NCBI RefSeq assembly: GCF_000373585.1
Contig: NZ_KB891907.1
Span: forward strand, 263,591 to 327,590
DNA from: Streptomyces sp. MspMP-M5
GTDB lineage: Bacteria; Actinomycetota; Actinomycetes; Streptomycetales; Streptomycetaceae
Length of the DNA stretch: 64,000 bases
Direction: 5' to 3'
Shown here: piece by piece, positions 24,977 to 32,961 of the stretch
Layout: every line of letters begins with the position of its first letter
Position numbering within the stretch: position 1 is the first letter of the stretch
Translations under genes and position numbers: made by a program
The notes under the pieces: generated by a model
Told to the model about the DNA's origin: nothing
Seen by the model: the letters and a program-made list of their open reading frames with translations, nothing else
Databases searched by the model: none

Positions 24977-26593
24977 GTGAATGGTGATCACCGTCGTGCC
25001 ACGAACCGTCGCCGGGCTCTCCGGACCGGTGTGGCCACCCTCAGCATGTTGTCCTTGCTCTCCGCACTGCCCGCAGCCGCGCAGTCGCCCGATTCTCCGC
25101 CCCCGACGTCCCGTTCGGCCCGTCCGCCGCAGACCGCGGCCGAAGCGCACACCGCCGCGTACCTGGAGACCATCCGCCAGGATCCGGCCAGGCTGCGCGA
25201 CTTCTTCCGGCAGCTGCCCAAGGGCGGTGATCTGCACAACCACCTCTCCGGCGCGGTCCCGACCGAGTATCTGGTCACCCTCGCCGCCGAGGACGGACTC
25301 TGCATCGACGAGAAGACGATGACGGCGGTTGCGCCGCCGTGCGGGCCCGGCAAGCGGCCCGCCGCGGACGCCCGCACCGACCGGGCGTTCCATGACGCGC
25401 TGGTGCGCGCCTGGTCCATGGCGGACTTCCCGGCCGGCCAGTCCGGCCACGACCACTTCTTCGACGCGTTCGGCAAGTTCGGCGCGGTGACGTGGCGGCA
25501 CCGCGGCAAGCTGCTCGCGAAGGTCGCCGACGGCATCGCCGAAAAGAACCAGTTCTACCTGGAGACGCTGGTCACCCCCGCCTCGGAGCAGGCCAAGAAG
25601 GTCGCCGACGAGACCGGCTGGAACGGCGACTTCGACCGTATGCACCAGGCGCTGGTCGCCGACGGCAAGCTCGACCGCCTGGTCGCCGCCGCCCGCAAGG
25701 AAGCCGACGACACGGACGCCGAGTTCCGCCAGGTCTCCCACTGCGGCACGTCCCACGCCGCCCCCGGGTGCCGGCTGACGGTGCGGTGGAACTCCCAGGT
25801 GTCCCGGGGCAGCACCCCCGAGCGGGTCTTCACACAGATGGAACTCGCCATGCGCCTGGCCGAGCGGGACCCGCGGTTCACCGCGGTCAACCTCGTCCAG
25901 CCCGAGGACGGCGAGAGCGCCCTGCGCGACTACTCCCTCCAGATGCGGATGCTCGGCTATCTGCACCGCGTCTATCCGCGGGCCCACATCACCCTGCACG
26001 CGGGTGAGTTGTGGCCGGGCCTGGTGAAGCCGGAAGACCTGAAGTTCCACATCAACGAGGCGGTCGACGTCGCCCACGCCGAGCGCATAGGCCACGGTGT
26101 GGACCTCGTCCACGAGGACGACTGGCGGCGACTGGCCCGGACCATGGCCGCCCGCCAGGTGGCCGTCGAGGTGCCGTTCAGCAGCAACGCCCAGATCCTC
26201 GGGGTGAAGGGCGCCGCCCACCCCTTCACCACCTACCGGGCGTACGGGGTGCCGATCGTGCTGGCCACCGACGACCCCGGCATCTCCCGCGTCGACATCA
26301 GCCACGAGTACCAGTACGCGGCCACGACGTACCACCTCGGCTACGGCGACCTGAAGGACCTGGCCCGCGCCTCCCTGCAGTACTCCTTCCTCCCCGGCCG
26401 CAGCCTGTGGCAGGGCAACCCGACCCGGAACGGCTACCACCCGGTCGCCGACTGCCGCGGCCGGCTCCCCGGCAGCGGATCGCCTGCCGCCGCGTGCCGG
26501 CGCCTGCTCGCGTCCAGCCCCAAGGCGGCCGTCGAGTGGAAGCAGGAGGCCGCCTTCACCTCCTTCGAGCGGGACTTCGGCCACGGCCGCTGA
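24977..26593 (+). CDS. Secreted adenosine deaminase-family hydrolase (ADGF-like)
   Basis: A 538-residue metal-dependent deaminase. After a basic N-terminus and hydrophobic core there is a signal-peptidase-like site after A35 (P-A-A-A-Q). The TIM-barrel motifs follow: H87-x-H89 in D-L-H-N-H-L-S-G-A, the H-A-G-E segment, E-R-I-G-H-G-V-D and A-T-D-D-P-G-I. These are the zinc ligands and catalytic Glu/His/Asp of adenosine deaminase. Extra length relative to cytosolic enzymes and a cysteine-bearing insert resemble the secreted growth-factor-type subgroup. GTG 24977 is used because GAGGA lies about 8 nt upstream. Export suggests scavenging of extracellular nucleosides. Confidence 0.87.
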   Translation: MNGDHRRATNRRRALRTGVATLSMLSLLSALPAAAQSPDSPPPTSRSARPPQTAAEAHTAAYLETIRQDPARLRDFFRQLPKGGDLHNHLSGAVPTEYLVTLAAEDGLCIDEKTMTAVAPPCGPGKRPAADARTDRAFHDALVRAWSMADFPAGQSGHDHFFDAFGKFGAVTWRHRGKLLAKVADGIAEKNQFYLETLVTPASEQAKKVADETGWNGDFDRMHQALVADGKLDRLVAAARKEADDTDAEFRQVSHCGTSHAAPGCRLTVRWNSQVSRGSTPERVFTQMELAMRLAERDPRFTAVNLVQPEDGESALRDYSLQMRMLGYLHRVYPRAHITLHAGELWPGLVKPEDLKFHINEAVDVAHAERIGHGVDLVHEDDWRRLARTMAARQVAVEVPFSSNAQILGVKGAAHPFTTYRAYGVPIVLATDDPGISRVDISHEYQYAATTYHLGYGDLKDLARASLQYSFLPGRSLWQGNPTRNGYHPVADCRGRLPGSGSPAAACRRLLASSPKAAVEWKQEAAFTSFERDFGHGR

Positions 26594-26622
26594 CCGCCTA
26601 CCGGTCCGGCGCACCGGACTGC

Positions 26623-26658
26623 GAAAGGTCCCTTTCCCGCCGGGGAGAGGGACCTTTC
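26623..26658. terminator. 16-bp bidirectional terminator
   Basis: The arms 26623-26638 and 26643-26658 pair over 16 bp with one T-G wobble around a GCCG loop, between the converging deaminase and acetyltransferase genes. A pyrimidine-rich run follows on the plus strand. Confidence 0.8.
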
Positions 26659-26674
26659 CCTTTCCCGTTCCCGT

Positions 26675-27286
26675 TCACTGCACTTCGCGTCGGCCCCCGC
26701 GCTCCGACGTCTGCGCGCGGAAGTCCAGCATGTAGAAGACCTTGTCCCAACGGCGTTCGCCGATGGCGACGAAGCCGGGGAGGCGGCCGTACTCCCGGAA
26801 GCCCAGCGACCGGTACAGCCGCAGGGCGCGCGCGTTGTCGGCGCGGGCGTCGAGGGTGAGGACCTCGATGCCGGCCGCCCGGGCGTCGGCGATCAGCGCG
26901 GCGGCCAGCGCCCGGCCGGTGCCGCGGCGGTGGGCGGTGCCGGCCACCGCGAGCTTCTCCAGGTCGGCGTGCGGGCGGTTGGTCGGCCGGGCGTAGCGCA
27001 GCCAGTAGCCCAGGCCGATCAGGGTGCGCCCGGCGTACGCGGCCCGCAGCGCCCCGTCGCCGGCCGCGGCGGCGGTCAGCACCCGCTCGACCAGCCCGGC
27101 CACCTCGTCCCGCCCCGGCGGATCGACCCAGCCGAGCGGCGCACCCCGGCCGACCAGGTCGGCGAGTATCCGGTGCACCGACTCGGCGAACTCCGCGGCC
27201 AGTTCGGGGTCGGCCGTCACCCCGTGGGCATCCAGGAGGACGGTCCCATGGCCGCCACCGGGCTCGTTGATCATGAGGGGTCGCAT
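26675..27286 (-). CDS. GNAT-family N-acetyltransferase
   Basis: A 203-residue GCN5-type acetyltransferase. The acetyl-CoA motif is K-L-A-V-A-G-T-A-H-R-R-G-T-G-R-A-L-A, followed by L-T-L-D-A-R-A-D-N-A-R-A-L-R-L-Y-R-S-L-G-F-R-E-Y-G, the classic motif B. The start at M-R-P-L-M-I-N-E-P lacks a clear ribosome site; an ATG four codons downstream is equally possible. The substrate is unknown. It may be co-transcribed with the PLP decarboxylase gene, which ends 105 bp upstream on the same strand. Confidence 0.87.
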   Translation of the reverse strand: MRPLMINEPGGGHGTVLLDAHGVTADPELAAEFAESVHRILADLVGRGAPLGWVDPPGRDEVAGLVERVLTAAAAGDGALRAAYAGRTLIGLGYWLRYARPTNRPHADLEKLAVAGTAHRRGTGRALAAALIADARAAGIEVLTLDARADNARALRLYRSLGFREYGRLPGFVAIGERRWDKVFYMLDFRAQTSERGGRREVQ

Positions 27287-27391
27287 GGGCGGCAGCCTAG
27301 ATCGTGACCGCCGCGGCGAACAGGGCCGGCGGGACGGGTCGAGTTGATCGGCCTGGTCGTAGTGACGCCCCATGGCTGCCGGGCCGAACCG

Positions 27392-28783
27392 TCATTCCGC
27401 GGGCAGCTTTCGGACCGCGGTCGTGAGGGAACTGACGATCCGTCGGACGTCGTCGGGGGTGGTGCGCCAGTTGCTGAAGGCGGCGCGGAGGGCCGGGCGG
27501 CCGGCGTAGACGGTGGGTGTCAGGAAGACCTCGGTGGCCAGGGCGTCGGCCAGGGCGGCGAGGCGTTCGGCGGTGGGGGAGTGGGCGAGGGTGAAGCAGA
27601 CGACGTTGAGGCGGACGGGGGCGAGCAGTTCCAGGCCGTCGAGGGCGGCGACCGCCTCGCCCAGGGTGCGGGCGCAGTCGACACAGCGGTCCACGATCTC
27701 GCGGTGGCCCTCGCGCCCGTACGCGCGCAGGGTGAACCACGTGGGCAGGGCGCGCAGCCGGTGGGAGTTCTCCGGGGTGAGATGGACCAGGTCGGGGGTG
27801 TCGCCCAGCGGGCCCAGGTAGGCGGCGGCGTTCTGGAACACCCGGGTCTGGAGGTCGCGGCGGCGGGTGAACTGGACGGCGCTGTCGTAGGGGACGTTCA
27901 GCCACTTGTGCAGATCGATGCAGAGCGAGTCGGCGAGGTCGAGGCCGTCGGTCAGGTGCGCGTGGTGCGGGGAGAGCGCGGCGAAGGCGCCGAACGCGGC
28001 GTCGATGTGCAGCCAGCAGCCGTAGCGGTCGCGGAGCGCGGCGAGGGCGCGGAGGTCGTCGAAGTCGACGGTGTTGACGGTGCCGGCGTTGGCCACGATG
28101 ACGCAGGGGCCGCCGGTCTCCTGGAGGGCGCGTTCCAGTGCCGCCGGGTCCACCGCCTCGCGGCCGGGGAGGGTGGGGACGGTGACCAGCGCGGAGCGGC
28201 CGAGGCCGAGCATCGACAGGCCCTTGGCCACGCTGGAGTGCGGGGCGCCGGACAGGACGCGCACCGGGCCGAGGGCGGCCACTCCGTTCTCGGCAGGGGA
28301 GACGCCGCGCCGCTCGCCCAGCCATTCGCGGGCGATCGCCAGTCCGACCGTGTTGGACATGGTGGCGCCGCTGACCAACGTGCCCTCATGGGCGTCGGAC
28401 AGCCCGAAGAGCGTGCGCAGCCAGTCGACCGTCTGACGCTCCAGGTGCTGTCCGGTGGGGTCCAGGGACGAGTTGGAGTTCTGGTCCGCGGCGGCGGTCA
28501 GCCAGTCGCCCGCGAGGGCCGCCGGGGTCACACCGCCGGTGACGAAGCCGAGGTAGCGCGGGCCCGCGCTGGCCGAGAGACCGGGCTGCCAGCGCACGGC
28601 GAAGTCCCGTAGCGCGTCCTGGAGGCCGGTGCCGCGCTCCGGCAGCGGCCGCGGCTCCGGCGCCGGCCGGGCCGGGACGACGGGCGCCTCCGCGAGGCCG
28701 TCGAGGTAGGCCGCGGCCCGCTGCCGGGTCGCCTCCAACAGGTCGGGCAGCGCGGCGAGATCGGCGGCGAGCTGGGGGTGCAC
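27392..28783 (-). CDS. PLP-dependent group II decarboxylase (aromatic L-amino acid/glutamate decarboxylase family)
   Basis: A 463-residue fold-type I decarboxylase. H-I-D-A-A-F-G-A-F contains the aspartate that binds the pyridine nitrogen, D-L-H-K-W-L-N-V-P supplies the Schiff-base lysine, and V-S-G-A-T-M-S-N-T is the phosphate-binding loop. Length is normal. The GTG start has CGGAG upstream. It should decarboxylate an amino acid to an amine; the substrate is not evident, and aromatic or diamino acids are both acted on by relatives. It is the last of three minus-strand genes (with two alpha/beta hydrolases) divergent from a LysR gene. Confidence 0.87.
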   Translation of the reverse strand: MHPQLAADLAALPDLLEATRQRAAAYLDGLAEAPVVPARPAPEPRPLPERGTGLQDALRDFAVRWQPGLSASAGPRYLGFVTGGVTPAALAGDWLTAAADQNSNSSLDPTGQHLERQTVDWLRTLFGLSDAHEGTLVSGATMSNTVGLAIAREWLGERRGVSPAENGVAALGPVRVLSGAPHSSVAKGLSMLGLGRSALVTVPTLPGREAVDPAALERALQETGGPCVIVANAGTVNTVDFDDLRALAALRDRYGCWLHIDAAFGAFAALSPHHAHLTDGLDLADSLCIDLHKWLNVPYDSAVQFTRRRDLQTRVFQNAAAYLGPLGDTPDLVHLTPENSHRLRALPTWFTLRAYGREGHREIVDRCVDCARTLGEAVAALDGLELLAPVRLNVVCFTLAHSPTAERLAALADALATEVFLTPTVYAGRPALRAAFSNWRTTPDDVRRIVSSLTTAVRKLPAE

Positions 28784-28913
28784 GGTGCGCTCCGTTCGTC
28801 GGTTCGGTGGTGCCTCGGTTCCGGGACCTTGATCGAAACGACGCTAACGGGGGGCGGGCCCCCGCTTCCTGGTCCAATTCGGGGAAAGTGGACCGGAATC
28901 GGGGGCCGGGCAC

Positions 28914-29825
28914 CTACGCCCGCGCGGGGCCCGCCGCCCGGCCCGGGGCGCCGACCGCGTCCGGCACCGCAGACCTCCCACACATCCCGGACGCTGCTTC
29001 TGCTTCTGCCTCCGCGGCCCGCCGCTCGTCCAGGAACCGGCTGATCAGGGCCGTGAATCCGGCCGGGTCCTCGGCCGGGGCCCCGTGTCCGGCGTCGATT
29101 TCCGCGTAACGGGTGTGCGGGATGCCGGACAGCAGCGCCTGCTGCTGATCGGCGCCCATGATCCGGTCGTGGGCGCTGGCCAGCACCAGCGTCGGCGCCG
29201 TGACCCGGCCGAGCAGCGGCCGCAGGTCCACCGAGAGGTCCACCTCGGTCTGCCGGGCGATGCCGGGCGCCAGCGTCGTGGCTAGTGCCCGCACCAGTTC
29301 CTCGTTCGCCGCGGTGTCGGTGCGCTCCCAGTACCGGGGGCCGAACGCCATCAGCGGCAGCATCCGGGCGAAGTTCGCGGTGCCGTGCTCGGCGTCGGCC
29401 CGCAACAGGTCCAGCCAGTAGGTGAATTCGGCCCGCAGCCGGGTGTCGGTGTGGGCCCACCCGGCGTGCAGGACCAGCGAGCGGACCCGGTCGGGGTGGT
29501 GGGCGGCGAGGTGGGTGGCGATCGCGGCGCCGAGGGAGTGGCCGACGAGGTGGAAACGGTCCAGCCCGGCGTGGTCGGCGGCGGCCAGCACCTCGTCGGC
29601 GAGGTCGGCGAGGGTGAGCGGGCCGCCGTGGTCCGTGGTGCCGCCGGAGCCGGAGTAGTCGGGTGCGACGACCGTGAAGCGGTCGCCGACCGCTTCGGTC
29701 AGCGGCAGCCACTGTTCGCGGGTGGCGCCGGTGCCGTGCACCAGCACCAGTCCCGGGCCGGTCCCGGTGCGGTCGTACTCGACGTGGGCCGTACCACCGC
29801 TGAGCGATACCTGGGTGACGGGCAT
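28914..29825 (-). CDS. Alpha/beta hydrolase
   Basis: A 303-residue alpha/beta hydrolase. It has the oxyanion loop V-H-G-T-G, the nucleophile elbow G-H-S97-L-G, an acid in A-S-A-H-D-R-I and a final histidine in D-A-G-H-G. About 30 residues after the fold are Ala/Glu/Gly-rich and look like a disordered tail. The start is M-P-V-T-Q-V. The gene lies 32 bp downstream of a second hydrolase gene and 130 bp upstream of the decarboxylase. It may be an esterase or C-C hydrolase; the substrate is not readable. Confidence 0.88.
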   Translation of the reverse strand: MPVTQVSLSGGTAHVEYDRTGTGPGLVLVHGTGATREQWLPLTEAVGDRFTVVAPDYSGSGGTTDHGGPLTLADLADEVLAAADHAGLDRFHLVGHSLGAAIATHLAAHHPDRVRSLVLHAGWAHTDTRLRAEFTYWLDLLRADAEHGTANFARMLPLMAFGPRYWERTDTAANEELVRALATTLAPGIARQTEVDLSVDLRPLLGRVTAPTLVLASAHDRIMGADQQQALLSGIPHTRYAEIDAGHGAPAEDPAGFTALISRFLDERRAAEAEAEAASGMCGRSAVPDAVGAPGRAAGPARA

Positions 29826-29857
29826 GGGGACTCCTTCGAGGGGGTGGGGAGGGCTGT

Positions 29858-30655
29858 TCAGGCGTGGGCGTGGGCGGCGGCGGCCGCCGCGATGCGGGTG
29901 AGCGCGGCGCGCAGTGCGGCGTTGAACGCGTCGGGGCGTTCCTGGTGCGGCATGTGGCCGGCGCCGGGGATGACGGTCAGCTCGGCGCCGGGGGTGAGGG
30001 CGGCGCAGGTACGGGACACCTCCACCGGGATGGAGGTGTCCAGTTCACCGTGGATGTAGTGGATCGGCATCTGGAGTCCCGGGAGGATCGGCCGCGGGTC
30101 GTAGGTGCTGGCCACGGCGAAGTGCTCGTCGATGTAGACACTGGAGTCCAGGATCTGCCGGATCGTCCAGTCGATGAGCGCGGGCGAGGTGTCCGGCGCG
30201 TACCACCCGGGGACCCAGCCGGCGACGGTGCCGGCCCGGTCCAGGCGCAGGCGCTCCATCAGCTCGGTGATCGGCATTCCCGTGGACGGCCAGTACGCCG
30301 GCCCGTCCACCGAGACCACCCCGCGGATCAACTCGGGCCGCCGGACGCCCAGTTCGGTGGCGAAGGCCGCGCCCACCGACGAGCCGACGACCACCGGCCG
30401 GTCCAGCCGCAGCGCCCCGATCAGCGCTACCAGGTCGTTGACGACCCCGGCGGTGGTGTTGCCCCGGACGGGACGGGCCGACCGCCCGCAGCCCCGCCAG
30501 TCCAGCGTGACCACCCGGTGGTCCCGGGTGAAGTCGGGCAGCTGGGCGCCCCAGGTGCGGCCGCTGGTGCCCCAGCCGTGCAGGAACAGCAGCGCGGGGC
30601 CGGTCCCCTCGTCCTCGTAGTAGAGGGTGGTGTCGTTGACGTCCAGGTGGGGCAT
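29858..30655 (-). CDS. Alpha/beta hydrolase
   Basis: A 265-residue hydrolase with H-G-W-G-T-S (oxyanion loop), the nucleophile elbow V-G-S-S-V-G, an acid in H-G-E-L-D-T and a C-terminal G-A-G-H-M-P-H histidine. The start M-P-H-L-D-V has GGAGGAG 6-7 nt upstream. It is the first gene of the three-gene unit and directly faces the LysR gene, so its promoter shares the 149-bp gap with that regulator. It resembles haloperoxidase/esterase-type members. Two paralogous hydrolases in a row suggest related but distinct substrates. Confidence 0.88.
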   Translation of the reverse strand: MPHLDVNDTTLYYEDEGTGPALLFLHGWGTSGRTWGAQLPDFTRDHRVVTLDWRGCGRSARPVRGNTTAGVVNDLVALIGALRLDRPVVVGSSVGAAFATELGVRRPELIRGVVSVDGPAYWPSTGMPITELMERLRLDRAGTVAGWVPGWYAPDTSPALIDWTIRQILDSSVYIDEHFAVASTYDPRPILPGLQMPIHYIHGELDTSIPVEVSRTCAALTPGAELTVIPGAGHMPHQERPDAFNAALRAALTRIAAAAAAHAHA

Positions 30656-30755
30656 GGCGGTCTCCTCCGGCCTAGGGGCCCCTGCGGGCCCGCGGTGCGT
30701 GATGACCTCAGCCAACCGCGATCACGCCCGCCGACCAATGGGCGATCCGCGCCTA

Positions 30756-30780
30756 CACTGATCGCGAATGGTGATCAGTG
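30756..30780. promoter_or_regulatory. Inverted repeat, candidate LysR-type binding site
   Basis: CACTGATC (30756-30763) and GATCAGTG (30773-30780) form a perfect 8-bp inverted repeat with a 9-bp spacer, 24 bp upstream of the LysR gene start. An overlapping GCGATC/GATCGC pair lies at 30742-30747 and 30760-30765. The position fits an autoregulatory LysR site that also serves the divergent hydrolase genes. Confidence 0.5.
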
Positions 30781-30804
30781 TGTGGTCACGACGAACGGGG
30801 GGCC

Positions 30805-31707
30805 ATGGAGATCCGACAGCTGCGCTACTTCCTCACGGTGGCCGAGGAGCTGCACTTCGGCCGCGCCGCCGAGCGACTGCACATCGTGCAGTCGGCGGTC
30901 AGCCAGCAGCTCCGCCGGCTCGAACGCGAGCTGGGCACCGAGCTCTTCGCCCGCTCCACCCGCGTCGTCCGCCTCACCGAGGCCGGCGACCGGCTCCTGC
31001 CGTACGCCAGGGAGATGCTCGCCCTCCAGGCGCGCGCCCGGGAGGCCATCGACGAACTCCGCGCCGAGCAGGCCGCGACGGTGCGGCTGGGCACCAGCTC
31101 CGGACTGGGCGAGCGGCTGGACACCCTGCTCGCCACGTTCGCCCGGCTCACGGACCAGGCCCAGCTGGAACTCGTCACCGGTACCACCGAGGAACGCCTG
31201 GCGAAGGTGCGCGCCGGCGACCTGGACGCCACCCTGCTGCGCGGCGAACGCACCGACCCCGGGCTGGAGTTCCTGCCGCTGTGGCAGGACGCGCTGATGG
31301 CGGCCCTGCCTGCGCGCCACGAACTCGCCGCGCGGGAGACCGTCGAACTGTCCGGGCTCGCCGGGCTGCCGCTGCGCCTCTCCCCGCACTCCCGCAACCC
31401 CGCCCTCCACGACCTGGTCCTGCACTCCTGCCGGGAGGCCGGCTACGAGCCCGTCTGGGGGCCGGAGTTCACCAACGCCCAGGACACCCTCGCCGCCATC
31501 GGCTACGGCAAACCGTCCTGGACGGTCTTCTACGCGGCGCACGCCGACCAACTCCCCGTCCCGGGCGTGGTGTTCCGCCCGCTGACCCGTCCCACGCCCC
31601 TCATGCGCGCCTACCTCGCGGTGCGCCCCGGCCCGCCGCGCCCCGCCCTGCGCGCCCTCATCGAGGCGTGCTACGCGGCGGGCGCCGACGAAGCCGAGGC
31701 GCCCTGA
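30805..31707 (+). CDS. LysR-family transcriptional regulator
   Basis: A 300-residue LTTR. The N-terminal helix-turn-helix is M-E-I-R-Q-L-R-Y-F-L-T-V-A-E-E-L-H-F-G-R-A-A, with S-Q-Q-L-R-R-L-E in the recognition region. The rest is a periplasmic-binding-protein-like effector domain. The start is ATG 30805, after a GGGGGG run, because homologues begin at this methionine. It is divergent from the hydrolase/decarboxylase unit, and an inverted repeat lies between them. Control of that unit is a reasonable inference. The inducer is unknown. Confidence 0.9.
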   Translation: MEIRQLRYFLTVAEELHFGRAAERLHIVQSAVSQQLRRLERELGTELFARSTRVVRLTEAGDRLLPYAREMLALQARAREAIDELRAEQAATVRLGTSSGLGERLDTLLATFARLTDQAQLELVTGTTEERLAKVRAGDLDATLLRGERTDPGLEFLPLWQDALMAALPARHELAARETVELSGLAGLPLRLSPHSRNPALHDLVLHSCREAGYEPVWGPEFTNAQDTLAAIGYGKPSWTVFYAAHADQLPVPGVVFRPLTRPTPLMRAYLAVRPGPPRPALRALIEACYAAGADEAEAP

Positions 31708-31752
31708 CCGCCCTGGCCGCCGTACGCGCAGCTCATATCCGCTCGTAGCCGC

Positions 31753-32127
31753 TCATATCCGCCAGGTACGCAGGCGTTCGGCCGCGTGGAAAACGGTGAT
31801 TCTCCCTGCCCGGACATCGCGGACGAGCTCGACCAGGGCGCCGTGCGGCGGATCGATGCCTTCGCCGGAGGCGTGCATATAGGCGACGGTGACCTGGCAG
31901 GCGTACAGCGCATTGCGGTGCGGCAGGGGTTGCAGTCGCACCAGGGTGTCCAACAGCGCCGCGGCGCGCCAGGCGGCGTCGGGCTCGGCGGCACTGGCGC
32001 GCGGGATACGGGTCCGGTGCCGGGCGACGGCCGCTGTCAGTGCGGAGTAGTCGGCCACCGAGACATCCTCGGGTACGGCCTGCTCCTGGACGTCGAGAAG
32101 CCAGGCAACGTCGATGTGCAGAATCAT
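31753..32127 (-). CDS. Fic/Doc-like toxin component with degenerate Fic motif
   Basis: A 124-residue protein resembling the Doc-like proteins annotated in Streptomyces as fic-family toxins: M-I-L-H-I-D-V-A-W-L-L-D at the N-terminus, D-Y-S-A-L in the first helix and, at the Fic loop, L-Q-P-L-P-H-R-N-A-L-Y-A. The canonical loop H-P-F-x-D/E-G-N-(G)K/R is not kept, since the first histidine and G-N are missing. AMP transfer or phosphotransfer is therefore doubtful. Its ATG overlaps the stop of a 20-codon upstream frame (ATGA, 32124-32127), the arrangement expected of an antitoxin-toxin pair. Confidence 0.65.
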   Translation of the reverse strand: MILHIDVAWLLDVQEQAVPEDVSVADYSALTAAVARHRTRIPRASAAEPDAAWRAAALLDTLVRLQPLPHRNALYACQVTVAYMHASGEGIDPPHGALVELVRDVRAGRITVFHAAERLRTWRI

Positions 32128-32186
32128 CGGGCAGCGCGGACCTCGTTCATGCCGTCGTCCGTCAACGCCACACTCACCGCAGGCAT
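32124..32186 (-). pseudogene. Truncated antitoxin remnant (20 codons)
   Basis: ATG 32186 opens a 20-residue frame, M-P-A-V-S-V-A-L-T-D-D-G-M-N-E-V-R-A-A-R, that stops by overlapping the toxin start. It looks like the first beta strand and helix of a small ribbon-helix-helix-type antitoxin whose remainder has been deleted. Translational coupling to the toxin is kept. No antitoxin of normal length is adjacent. It may be a deletion relic, or now act only as a leader for the toxin gene. Confidence 0.5.
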
Positions 32187-32190
32187 AGCG

Positions 32191-32215
32191 GCAAGGTACC
32201 TGATTGGTACCTTGC
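32191..32215. promoter_or_regulatory. Perfect inverted-repeat operator upstream of the toxin locus
   Basis: GCAAGGTACC (32191-32200) and GGTACCTTGC (32206-32215) form a perfect 10-bp inverted repeat around TGATT. It starts 5 bp upstream of the remnant antitoxin start. This geometry is typical of toxin-antitoxin autoregulation and shows that the control region survived although the antitoxin did not. Confidence 0.7.
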
Positions 32216-32268
32216 TGTGCATCCCCGCCGTCTCCGCAAGTGCGTGACGAAGAGGGCGCTGGGCGCGC

Positions 32269-32961
32269 CTAGCTCGCCCGGGTCCAGGTGTAGCGGTGCT
32301 CTGGACGGCCGGTGTCGCCGTATTTGAGGGTGAGGTTGATGTGGCCAGTGCGTTCCAGGTGTTTGAGGTAGCGCTGGGCGGTGGAGCGGCTGACACCGGC
32401 GCGTTCGGCCACCTGGTGGGCGGAGAGGGGGAGTCCGGCCTCGTCGAGGGTGCGGCGGATCAGGTCGACGGTCGCGGCCGAGTGGCCCTTGGGGAGTTCG
32501 GTGCGGGGGGAGTCCGGGGTGCGGAGGGCGGCGAAGATCCGGTCGACCTGTTCCTGGCCGGCCTCGCCGCGGCCGCCGACGCCCTCGACGGTGCGGCGGA
32601 GGGCCGCGTAGGCGTCCAGCTTGGTGCGGAGCCCGGCGAAGCCGAAGGGTTTGACCAGGTATTGGAGTGCGCCGTAGCGCATGGCCGCCTGCACGGTGGC
32701 GACGTCGCGGGCCGCGGTCACCATGATCACGTCGGAGTGGTGGCCCATCTGGCGCATCCGCCGTACCAGGGTCAGGCCCGTCTCGTCGGGCAGGTAGTGG
32801 TCGAGCAGCACCAGGTCGATGTGCCGGCGCTCCAGTGTGGCCAGTGCCTGGGCCGCGGTGTGGGCGCGGCCGGCGACCCGGAATCCGGGCACCTGGGACA
32901 CATACGCGGCGTTGATCTCGGCGACGCGGAAGTCGTCGTCCACGACGAGGACATCGATCAC
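32269..32961 (-). CDS. CitB/DcuR-type response regulator
   Basis: A 230-residue response regulator. The receiver domain has the acidic pocket D8-D9-D10 and phosphoacceptor D54 in L-L-D-H-Y-L-P-D. It ends with K-P-F, and a C-terminal helix-turn-helix (S-A-H-Q-V-A-E-R-A-G-V-S-R-S-T-A-Q-R-Y) of the CitT kind follows. The GTG start overlaps the kinase stop by 4 nt (GTGA, 32958-32961). With its kinase it should respond to an external small acid and regulate the divergent ABC transporter at 34804-37569. Confidence 0.88.
   Translation of the reverse strand: MIDVLVVDDDFRVAEINAAYVSQVPGFRVAGRAHTAAQALATLERRHIDLVLLDHYLPDETGLTLVRRMRQMGHHSDVIMVTAARDVATVQAAMRYGALQYLVKPFGFAGLRTKLDAYAALRRTVEGVGGRGEAGQEQVDRIFAALRTPDSPRTELPKGHSAATVDLIRRTLDEAGLPLSAHQVAERAGVSRSTAQRYLKHLERTGHINLTLKYGDTGRPEHRYTWTRAS

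Noticed and set aside
28784..28913. Search for a riboswitch or attenuator between the decarboxylase and hydrolase genes
   Set aside because: Only 130 bp of GC-rich sequence without a convincing conserved structure.
31731..31762. Two direct copies of GCTCATATCCGC
   Set aside because: Only two copies 8 bp apart at the end of the toxin gene; likely a small local duplication without clear function.
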